NCBI GenBank assembly: GCA_001598975.1
Contig: BBXU01002964.1
Location: 1 to 32,442, forward strand
Direction of reading: 5' to 3'
Source: Parachlorella kessleri
Lineage: Eukaryota; Chlorophyta; Trebouxiophyceae; Chlorellales; Chlorellaceae
Length of the DNA: 32,442 nt
Translations under genes and position numbers: made by a program
Part shown: one piece after another, positions 19,063-28,943 of the stretch
Numbering within the stretch: position 1 is the first letter of the stretch
How the letters are laid out: the number at the start of each line of letters is the position of its first letter
The notes under the pieces: generated by a model
Told to the model about the DNA's origin: nothing
Databases searched by the model: none
What the model saw: the letters and a program-made list of their open reading frames with translations, nothing else

Positions 19063-19454
19063 GACTCAACTTGTCTGCGTGATGGTTACATCAGACCAAG
19101 CGGTGACACCAAGCAGCGAGTTAGCACACTTCGAGAGGCATATGACACAACACATGAAACGGAAAACGCGGCCTGAACAATAAGCGAGGTCCCAGTTTGC
19201 CCTTAACCCCCATCCAAGGCTGCCTGGCACTTCTTCCCGCCCCTCCGGCTAGTTACGACTGTCCAAGTGACGCAACCGCATGGAATTGGGAAAGAATACT
19301 GTGGAGTGCATACGTGCAGGAGTGCACAGCCCTGTTATGGCCTCCTGAAAGTGCCTTCCCACCCCTCGTCACCCGTTGGTTGCTTAGGTGCCAGCCTCTG
19401 TAAGCGTTTGTTCAGTAGCTTGTGATCGCCTGCGTTTGTGGAGAATTGGCAGCC
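19063..19454. promoter_or_regulatory. Divergent intergenic region, probable shared promoter
   Basis: 392 bp separate the start codons of the RDD-like gene (-) and the large repeat-protein gene (+), so both promoters must lie here. I see no clear TATA box or paired operator-like repeat. The assignment rests on gene orientation alone. Confidence 0.45.
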
Positions 19455-22400
19455 ATGCAGCCTACGTTGCCCAAGCACAAGGAGGGCCATACCACCAGCC
19501 CCACAAAACGGAGCGGCACCAGCGCCAAGAGGCCCCTAATCCTGGGAGGGGGCAGGCGTGGAGAGCGGCCTAGCCAGGGCGTTGGGCTGAGCGCCCCTCC
19601 CTTAGGCAGGGCAAGCCCAACCAAGGAGCCGCTGCTGCAGCTGGAAGACTCTGGCTGGGCGAGTGATGATGTGAGTAGAACGGCAGAGTATTGTAGCAGC
19701 CTTGCGCAGGCAGCGGTTCATCACACGGCTTGCCTGGCCGAATAGACTGCCAAGGTGCCTTTGACGGAACGGAGGGCACTATGCTGCAGGATGACTGGGG
19801 TGGCAACTGGGACGGCGGCAGCAGGTCCCGCGGTGCATCCCAGGTAAGGTCCCTGAAATCGCCCACATCACCCACCTGGCCCTATGGCCCACCGGTATCA
19901 CTTGTGCGGCATGCGGTCAAGCGTGTGTGCCGGCCTGCAGCCTACTCAGATGCAGCCTGGCTGACCTGCTTAGGTATGCTTCCATGCGTGGTTTAAAACT
20001 GTGGTGCGCCAGTGACATATGTCTATCCATGTGCAGAACGCACGGAGGATGGAGGGCTTTGGGTCAGGTGTCCCAAGGAAGGGCATTGCGTTTGTGGCAG
20101 GTCTGACTGGGTGGAAGAGGACGGTGAGTGCTTGATATGAAGAGTGCTTGGGAATGAAGAACATCTCCTTCGTGCATGCATGTCAACTACTACTGCGGTG
20201 TGCAGGCGTTGTTAGGTTTTCCAACCAGCCTGGACCTTTCTGGGAACTTCTGCTTTGCCCACCTCCTTCAGTAATGGGCAGCACTGTGTGCATGGAGCCA
20301 CGGAGCCTTCCAAGCTGTTCAATAGTCTAAGGGATGGCGCGCATCGTGTGGAGCAGCTGGAAGCACGGTGTCTTGGTGCGACAGGAAACCATGTTGGTTG
20401 AATTTTCAGTCAGTATATGGTGCCACTCCAGGCTCCAGCCACAACCTGCTTTGACCTGCTCCTCTTGCAGGTGTTGATCATCACTGTGGTCGTCAGCATC
20501 CTTGGCGGGCTGGCGCTGCTACAGATGCTGGGGCGTGGGGGTGGCCGCCGTGTGCGCAGTTCAAGACTGCACCAGGCTGCAGCAGAGCAGGTGTGGTGGT
20601 CATGCCTGGCTTCCTTGTGTGTGTGTTGGGCTGTTAGTCGAAGTGGACCTAGAGGCATGATGCACTTACATAATGCATGAGGGTGACACGCTTTGTGTTG
20701 CATTGCGCAAGGCATGGAGGCCAGTGCAAGTATGGTTGGTGCTCGTCTCAGCATGCTCAATCAAGTTGTCAAAGCGCAGAATATGTTTGCTAGCAGTGTG
20801 CATAAGGCAGTCTCACCCCCTTGCAGGACCTGTGGGGCACCAGCAGTGCCAGCGGCGCTGGCTCGGCCTCCAAGTCCTTTGGCACAGACCGCCGCAGCAC
20901 ATTTGGTGCCAGCAGCAGCGGCGGCACTGGCGGCGGAAGCACCTCGTCCGGCACTCATGATGGTGGACGGCTAACAGCTGAGGCAGATGAAGGCCTGAGC
21001 AGTACGAGGAGCTCTCGCTGGGACAGCACAGCACAGCAGAGCACGGCGGGCGGCAGCCGCAGTTCAGCCTGGGGCTCTTCCGCTACCTCCACTGCTGGAA
21101 GCAGCAGCACAAGCAGCGGCAGCGGCTCGCGCTGGGGTCTTGCAGGGGACGAACCAATCACCACGCTAAAAGCTGGCGGGCTGGGGAGGGATCCAAGTGG
21201 CAGCACTGGCAGTACTGCTGGATCTGCTGCGGGTCAGCACTGGAGCGCTGGAGGAACATCCAAGCCAGCCGCTGATAGTGACAGGTGGAAGCCATATCGG
21301 GTAAGCAATGATGGGCGTGGCAGCAGCAGCGGTAGCGGTGGCCAAGCCGGTGCCGCTAATAACGAGAACTGGAGGGCGCACCGCGTGAGCAGCGACGACG
21401 GCCGGGCCAGCAGCAGCAGCTCAGGGCAAGTTGCCGCAGCTGACAGCGACAGGTGGACGCAGTACCGTGTGAGCAATAATGACGGGCGTACTGGCAGCAG
21501 TAGCAGCAGCAGCAGCAGCAGCGTTAGCAGCCAGGCTGAAGCTTCTGAGAGCGACAGGTGGAAGCAGTACCGTGTGAGCAACAATGACGGGCGTACTGGC
21601 AGCAGCAGCAGCGTTAGCAGCCAGGCTGAAGCTTCTGAGAGCGACAAGTGGATGCCGTACCGTGTGAGTAGCGATGACGGACGAACTGGCACCAGCACCA
21701 GCGGGAGCAGTGGCCAGGCCGCAGCCGCCACCAGCGAGAGGTGGAAGCCCTACCGTGTGAGCAGCGATGACGGGCGGACTGGAACTGGCAGCAGCACGGG
21801 CCAGGCCACAGCGCTGGGGACAGATGGCAGGTGGCCGGGGGCCACGGCGCAAGGCCGGGGATGGGGCACTGGCAGCAGCACCGGCTCTGCCAGCAGCAAT
21901 GAGGAGGCTGCCAGAGGCAGCGGCACAGACGGCACTGGACGGGAGTGGACTGTTGGCAAGGCTGGAGAGCAAATTCCCATGCCAAGGACGCAGGCAGCGG
22001 CTGGCCTTGAGGGTTTTCCAGCAGCATCTTCTAGAGAGGCGGCCCTGCTGCCGGCTAGTAGCCTGAGGACTGGGGCCAGCAGCAGCGAGCAAGCAGGTTT
22101 GCAAGCGGCTGCTGCGAGCACTGGGCAAGTGGGCACTGCGCAAGGAGCCAAAGTGGGTGCTGCTACTAGCATTGGTACTGGGACATCTAACCAGCTGCTT
22201 GGCGGCGGCAATACTCTTGCGGACAGGCTTGGTGCCGCTTCCTTTTCAGCCTCCCAGCTAGAGGCGGTTGTTCCCGGCAGCCAGGGTGCGCTAGACCATG
22301 GAGCAAATGGCGCACTTGGAGGCAGCACAAGCACAGTAGGCGCAGCGGGGCTGGGTACCGGCGCTGCCACTAACACTGGCAGCGGCACAGCAGGGGCGGG

Positions 22401-25400
22401 TATGGAAAGCAGCAAGGGTCTGCGGCAGCAGGGCAGCACAGGGGCCTCTGCCGGCACAGCTGCAGGCGCTTTCCAGCAGCAGCAGTGGCAGCAAGGGCAA
22501 GTCGTCCCTGGCGGTGCTACCACCACTGGGGCAGGCAGTCTACAAGCCCTGGCTGAATCTGATGGCTCCCAGCAACGACCCCTACCGCTGACCCAGGCCG
22601 TGCAGACTGCAGAGGGAGCGTCTGCCCTCCAGACGCTGCAGAATCTGAAATTGGCTTTGGAGGCTGTCAGGGCGGATGGAGCAGCCACCACGGCAGGCAG
22701 TGGCCTCCAACAGAAACAACAGCAGGGCGGGTGCGCTAATGATCTAATAGCCTCGGAGGCAAAGGTGTTGCCCAACTGTCTATTGTCAAATATAGGGCAG
22801 TGCATGCTGCGTTGCTTGACTGGCTTCATTGTGGGCGGTTATTGGCTGACAAGCACTTGGTTGTTGAGGGCCTGTGCCCCTTAGCATGACCTTGGTAATT
22901 GCTGTGAAGCTGACGTAGTTTGCACCGTAGTGGTGATGTGGTGCTGTTGCCACTGGTCCTGTGCAGCCTTGGGCTACCTGACAGCAACCGCTGGGCTACT
23001 GGGCGGGGCGGTGATGAAGCCATGGCCTCCAGCGTTGGGACCATGGATGCCAGGGGCGCTGGTGGTGTGGCCACAGGAGGTGCCCTGGGCAACCGCGATG
23101 GCAATCAGGGTAGCTCACAAACAAAGGACTGGCGCACTGCCACCGACTGGCGGTCGGCTCTGGACCTCAGCAAGCGCGTTCGACCACAGACTGCACACGC
23201 TAATCCTCAGGTAAGCCGGCATAGGTAGGCAGGCAGGCAGGCAGGCATGGAGTTCATTGTAGTAAGCGTGTGCGTGGCCTGGGGTGAAGATTTGGCGTCT
23301 TGCTTGTGTGCACAGCTGGCGTGCTGAAAACATTTCTCGTTATGTGATGCGCCCGTCATTGCTGTAGGGCACAGCGCCTAACTTCGGGGATACCTCGAGC
23401 GGGGCCAAGGCTGATCTCTCACGCGGGGCTGGCAGCTCGCTGTCCAACACCGCTCAGGACGGGAGCCAAGGCTACACTCAAGAAGAGCAACGGTTCGGCA
23501 CCGCATCTGCTGCGCAAGCTGGCCTGGATGGCGCTGGCGCTGTCATGCCAGCTGGGCAACAGCAGGGCGTGGGCTATCAGAGCGACGTGTCACGGACCAT
23601 GATACCAGGTCAGGCCGCCACTGCGCTCGGTCAACAAGATCGGGCAGCTGGCCTGGGGGCTGGGATGCAGGAGCGCCTTTCCAGCGGGACTGCGGAGACC
23701 ATGCAGCTGCATGGCGCAGGCTCCCAGGGTGGACTTGGGAGCGGCACGGCCACAGCAGGGCAGCAGCAGTACCAGCAAGGCTTGGTGCTGCCAGCTGGCG
23801 CTTTGGGCGGGCAAGGCAGCGCTAGCACTGGGTCCCAGACTGGGCTTGAGAGCGGCACAGCCACAGCAGGGCAGCATGAACAGTGGCAACAAGGCTTGGT
23901 GCTGCCAGCTGGCGCCCAGGCCGGGCAAGGCAGCACTAGCACTGGGTCCCAGGCTGGGCTTGGGAGTGGCACAGCCGCAGCAGGGCAGCAGCAGTACCAG
24001 CAAGGCTTGGTGCTGCCAGCTGGCGCCCAGGGCGGGCAAGGCAGCACTAGCGCTGGGTCACAGAGTGGGCTTGAGAGCGGTACAGGCACAGCGACACAGC
24101 AGCAGCAGTACCAGCAAGGCTTGGTGCTGCCAGCTGGCACCCAGGGCGGGCAAGGCAGCACTGGCACTGGGTCCCACATTGGATTTGAGACTGGCACAGC
24201 CACAGCAGGGCAGCAGCAACAGCGGCAACAAGGCTTGGTGCTCCCAGCTGGCACCCAAAGCGGGCAAGTCAGCACTAGAAGTGAGTCCCAGACTGGGCTT
24301 GAGAGCGGCACAGCCGCAGCAGGGCAGCAGCAACAGCGGCAACAAGGCTTGGTCCTCCCAGCTGGCACCCAAAGCGGGCAAGGCAGCACTAGCAGTGGGT
24401 CCCTTCAGCAACAGCAGCAGCAGGGGCAGGCATTGGGAGCGACTGCCCTCTTCCATGACGGACAGAGCGGCATGGCAGGTGTCGCTGAGCCACAGGGCCA
24501 GGCGGCGCCTGGTGACGCTCGCTCTGGCGCTGCGGACTTCCAACCAGGCTCTGCGACACAGGCTGGCATGTTAAAGGAACCCAATGGTGCAGCTTCCACC
24601 GCAGCCTCGCACCAGCTGGGCTTCGGTGCTAAGACAGGTGCCCAGGGTGGCCTGCCAGGCTCGAAACTAGTACCACAAGCAGCCCTGGACCAGGGGGCCA
24701 GCAGTCGCCAGCAAGACGTGAGCACCATCAGCAGCCAGCGGGCTGGCGTCCCTGGAGAGCTTGTTGGTATGGCGAGCAACAGCACTGACAGGCTCGACTC
24801 TGGCCAGGCCACAGCCAGCAGCAGCCAGGCAACAGATGCTGCTTTGAGCAGTGCCAATGCTAGTAGGCTTGGGGGGGTTGATCAAGCCGTGCAGCAGGGC
24901 AGGGCGGCGGGTGGTGAGACAACAGCTGGTGCGCAGGGCTTGCCAGCTGCAGCTGCTGCAGAGATGCCTGCCACTGTGGACAAGCCTCTGGCTCCACAGC
25001 TGCTCAGCAATACCACAAGCGACCTTGCCAGCGCCCTGGCCAAAACTGTGGCAACAGCGCTGGCTGGCTCAACCCTTGCCGATAATAACACCACCACCAC
25101 CAGTGGCAGCAGCAGCAGCAGCACAGAAGGGGCATTCACAGCTCTCCCGGCAGGAGAGAAAACTGCCGTGGACGTTGCCCATGATGCTGCCACACTTCAA
25201 CTGGTGAAGCAGGATGCAGACCCTGCTACTGCGGCCCAGGGAGGTCTTCCTAAAGAGGACAAGACTGGGATTTCAGCCTCTGGCACCGGTGAGGATGTGG
25301 GAGCAAGCCATCTTGGTGCAAGGAAGCACATGCTGCTCTCTTGCCCTTGCATTTGTGCATCGACTGTGGATATATATGCTTTGCAACCCACTGCACAGGC

Positions 25401-27504
25401 TTTAGGTGTGGAGGCCTTGGCATTGCCATGCACGCCACGCTGGCACGCGCAGGCATAGGACATGCCTAAGCATACATCTATTTCTTTTGCGCAGGAGCAG
25501 CTGAGACATTAGGAGATGGCACACTGGCAACAACAGCAGACGGTACCAATGCAACGTCTCAAACTCACCAAGGCAAGCGATTTGCATCCCTGGCCAGCTA
25601 CTGGCATTGTGTGTTATGTTCTGCCCCGCAAACTCAGTGAAGCCCTCTCTTGGTGTTGATGCATAAATGACGTTGTGTTGGAGGACAGACATTTCTAATG
25701 ACCCAGTGCATCTCAGGTGTTCGGCGCACTGCTGGGAATTTCCACTATGGCCCAATGTTTCATGGTAAAGCGGTGATGCAAGGCAGGTTGCCGTTTCTGG
25801 TGCAGCTGGTGAGGAGGCGGGCACCTCCCAGGACAGCGCTGCCGCTTCACAGGAGCTCAGCAGCAGCAGCAGCACTGCTGCAGGGGGAGTGCAAGAAACT
25901 GCTGCCTCCGAGGCTACTGGCGATAAGGCCAGCGGAAACCAGCCAGAGGGAGCAGCCAGCGCACAGCTGGAGGCACAGCCTGCTGAGCTTAGTGCGGGAG
26001 CCGCCATACGTAATAGTACCCTCGCAAGTGATTTGGCGACCACCGGCGAGGCTGCTGAGGGCAGTGTTGCAGCATCGGGGGCAGCGGCAGCCGGCGATGC
26101 CGCCAGCAGCCTCCAGGAGGCAGGGGCAGCAGGGGTTCTGCAGCAGGTCTTGGGCACCAGCGATCCTAGCGGATCAGATCCCCGCTCCCTGGGCCGCAAA
26201 GGGGGCAAGGTTGGCATCGAGAGCCAGCAAGTAGAGTCGCTGACGGCCACCCAGCTGGCTGACAGTGCTGCCCAGCAAGTGCAGCCGCAAGGGACGGCAG
26301 GCATGACAGCGAGCGAGGGTGCAGGCGCACGCGCGGCAGGCTCGGCCGGGGAGGAAGCTGCCGCAGCTGGTTCAGCCAGCACGACCGAACCTACGGGAAC
26401 AGTGGGAGAGAGCTCTGGCTCAGGCGGCGGCACAGGCAATGCCGAAGGGGCCAGTGCGGTCAGCAGCGACACCTCGCAGGCAGCAGGCGCTGTCGCGGCC
26501 ATGGCAGGCAGCAATGAAGCTGGCGAAAGGTCAAGCGACGGCAGCGGCAGCAGCACCACGCAGACGGCGGGCGAAGTTTTGCCATCTCCTGGTGCGGGAG
26601 TCAGCGAGCCTGGTGCAGCTGCAGTGGCAGGTGCAGGTGGCGAGGTGGAGGGATCTGCACATGGGAGCGGGCAGCACAGCACATCAGTGGCCCAGGTGGA
26701 GCAGACAGAGGCGGCAAGCACGCAGGAGCAGCTGCCACCTGGCGAGGGGTCTAGCACTGCCTCCCAGGGCGCTGCAGCGACAGCTACTGCGGGTACTACC
26801 AGCCAGCAGGCCGAGCAGCAGGAAGGCCTCAGCACTGCGGTGGCCAGCACAGGCAGCCTGGATGCGGCCGCTGCAACGGAAGAGGCCACGGGCCAGCCAC
26901 AGGATGCAGGGGTCCAGGAACAGAGGCAGCCTGGCGGTGAGGATGTGGGACAGGCCGGCAATCAGGGTGAATCATCATCCGGTACTGCCGGCTCCCAGGC
27001 TGACGGCATAGCTGGGCAGCAGCAGCAGCAGCAAGCCGAACAGCAGCCGGGACAGACTCAGGGACAGCTGGAGCCGCAACAGGAAGTCCAGGATCCAAGT
27101 ATGACAGAGGCGGAGCCTGGTGTAATGGGGGGCCTGCCAGCTGGCTTTGACTGGCAGACCTACTTGAGGGTGAATCCCGACCTGGGAGCTGCCAAGATTG
27201 TCACCAAGGAAGCAGGTGCGAGCTAGACTGCCTCTCCTTGTACTGATGCTGCCACTGTTCCACTTTGTGTTGCTAAAGGATGTGTTTGTTCCATTTTACT
27301 GGCTCCTAGCCTAGGAGCTCGGGTGCATTGACAAAGGGACTGTGTGTACATTCTGCTTTCAACAATCGGTGCTCAAATATGTACGAAAGGTTTCATCGCG
27401 CTGGGCTTTCTTGCTTGTTTGCAGCCGAGCAGCATTACCTTGTCAATGGCGCCAAGGAGGGGAGGCCGTATCAAGCAGCCACAGAGACTAGTGCTGCAGC
27501 CTAA
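19455..27504 (+). CDS. Giant membrane-anchored low-complexity repeat protein with C-terminal FDW/NPDL/HYL module
   Basis: Ten phase-matched exons: 19455-19670, 19790-19843, 20037-20123, 20471-20590, 20827-22730, 22967-23210, 23368-25288, 25495-25572 (GC donor), 25806-27215, 27425-27504. They give about 2,037 residues. The N-terminal 119 residues are basic, then carry an acidic Trp segment (SGWASDDDDWGGNWDGG, about 66-82). They are followed by one transmembrane helix at about 120-139 (VLIITVVVSILGGLALLQML), with basic residues on both sides. The rest is a very long Ser/Gly/Ala/Gln/Thr region with two repeat arrays: 'RWxxYRVSxDDGR' at about 309-480 and a 37-38-residue unit at about 998-1,220. 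The C-terminus (about 1,989-2,029) reads FDWQTYLRVNPDLGAAK, then AEQHYLVNGAKEGRPY. I recall this module from proteins near or fused to glycosyltransferases in algae and large DNA viruses. Function is unknown. A type II Golgi or surface protein is plausible. Confidence 0.75.
21274..21790 (+). repeat. Six coding repeats of RWxxYRVSxDDGRxGSSS
   Basis: These lie in exon 5 of the giant repeat protein. Copies read SDRWKPYRVSNDGR, NENWRAHRVSSDDGR, SDRWTQYRVSNNDGR, SDRWKQYRVSNNDGR, SDKWMPYRVSSDDGR and SERWKPYRVSSDDGR, joined by Ser-rich linkers. In each, Arg-Val-Ser is encoded with GTGAGC, GTGAGT or GTAAGC, which match splice-donor consensus. Confidence 0.9.
23223..23247 (+). repeat. (GGCA)n microsatellite in an intron
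   Basis: About six tandem AGGC units sit just after the donor that ends the exon at 23210. Confidence 0.9.
23734..24402 (+). repeat. Coding minisatellite: six units of 37-38 residues
   Basis: Units begin L-(G/E)-S-G-T-A and contain an invariant QQGLVLPAG core, then a Gly/Gln/Ser/Thr tail. Lengths are 37, 38, 37, 38, 38 and 35 codons. The nucleotide sequences are also very similar, which fits recent expansion by unequal exchange or slippage within exon 7 of the giant repeat protein. Confidence 0.9.
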
Positions 27505-28943
27505 GCACAGCTTAGTGGTGGGATGATGCGGGGCCTTGGGGACCGGCCGCTGAACCTCCCCAGCTAGTGCTTACTGGTAGGAAGGGGCCCTCTTGAGACT
27601 GCAGTTAGCTGGATAACTCATTACTTGTTCACTGCCTGGTAGGCGTGGTTCGCTGAAGTCGGATGTATTTAGCAAGTCAATTGTTCTCAAATGTGTGAAG
27701 CCCCCTTTCTGTTGCTTGGCATTCAGACCCTGCGTCAATACTGAGAGCACCCGGTTACATTTATCTTGCTACAGACAGTCGCTCTTGATTACCACAATTA
27801 CATGTCTAGCTTCCCGCATCGGCAGATGGTGCTGTCATACAGCGCAGCGATGTGAGGAACCCCCGTTCCGGTGAATGGCTTGTCAGTTTTGAAGTGCTTT
27901 CAGGTGTGGAAGGGTCCTGTCTAGCATGAACCCTTTGCAATATGTGCTGTTTTCGCCTATTGCCTCAAACGTTTAGCCAGCTGGGAAGCTGCATGCTGGT
28001 GACAGGGAACAGGTGACCTGGGTAACTTGGGCGGGACAATGGGCGGGCAAGGGAGATCAGATAAGAAAGGCAGCCCAATCCTGGTGGTCTGAGCCAGCCT
28101 ACCCTTGCACGCCAGCTGGTCAGCCCCAGTTCATTGCAAATTTGTTTAAACAAGTTTGCTGCCACCCTTGCCAAAGGGTGGTGAGGAAAAAGACCCTGCA
28201 GGGCAAGTTCTTTTCATCCATCAGCCACCTGAAGGCAAAAGAACCCAGCTTGACATACGTGTACACCACTTTTTACCCCTCTCTGGCTCACCCACTGCAG
28301 CCATTCTCTGTAGGTGCAAGGAGCCACTGAGGCAACCATTCCTACACCTCTGCCTGTGCTTTCCTAGGGCTGCAGTGGGCTCGGGCTCCACACCTTACTC
28401 CCTGTAGCTTGTAGGACGCCCCCCAACCTGGGGTTCTTGTGCATCGGTGCGGTTCATTTTGCACCAGGTACATTGCTAGTGACGCGGTTGATTACCGGTA
28501 CCACTTTCAGGTGTTCAAAATGGCAAGCAGCAACGTTGGTAAGTCCTTTCGTCTGGGATGATATGTCCGTGAGGTGTAGGCGGAACAAGTGACAGGCACC
28601 ATGATGCCGCAGGGGGCAAAACGGCATACGATCCCACCTTCCCCCAAAGTACTTTCGGTATATGACACAGGTTAAGATTGTGGGGTGAGTTACCCAACTA
28701 TACCAGGCTACCAGGCCCTCAGAAAGCTTTCCATACCCCTCTGCCAGGCCTTGCCTGAGCTGCACAAAGCGTACCATACAATCATGGAGCTGCTCCTGCA
28801 GCTTTCTTATAGCGGTAGGTTACTGCTGAACAATTGCGCGTGGGCTACCAACCAGCCAGTACTGACCCCCCAACGAGGTCCGGCGGGAGTGGGGTCCCCG
28901 ATCAAGGCCTTGTAGTGCCCCTCAACCCCCCGTCAGCAGCAAA
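27505..28943. other. 1.4-kb intergenic region
   Basis: It should hold the 3' UTR of the giant repeat protein gene and the promoter of the FkbM gene. It is AT-richer than its flanks. No exon was supported: frames at 28013-28407 and 28454-28777 lack domains and phase-matched splice sites. The only structured part is the palindrome and hairpin at 28136-28181. Confidence 0.55.
28136..28181. repeat. Palindrome followed by a hairpin
   Basis: 28136-28159 is a 24-bp palindrome with one mismatched pair, centred on TTTAAA. Two bases later CCACCCTT (28162-28169) pairs with AAGGGTGG (28174-28181) over a 4-nt loop. Its role is unknown. Confidence 0.7.

Noticed and set aside
21750..22829. 359-codon minus-strand open frame
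   Set aside because: It is the shadow of exon 5 of the giant repeat protein, with the same compositional mirror and no splice logic.
23734..24402. Regular direct repeats that could be taken for a CRISPR array
   Set aside because: The units are 105-114 bp, in frame, conserved throughout and without unique spacers. They are a coding minisatellite in a eukaryotic exon.
25402..26961. 519-codon open frame on the minus strand
   Set aside because: It is antisense to exon 9 of the giant repeat protein. Its Ala/Pro/Ser/Cys composition is what the reverse complement of Gly/Ala/Gln/Ser codons gives, and it has no domain.
28013..28407. Possible extra exons between the last two genes
   Set aside because: The frames are short, contain the palindrome, and lack acceptor/donor pairs of matching phase. 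The adjacent genes already have complete ends (stop at 27504, ATG with anchor at 28944).
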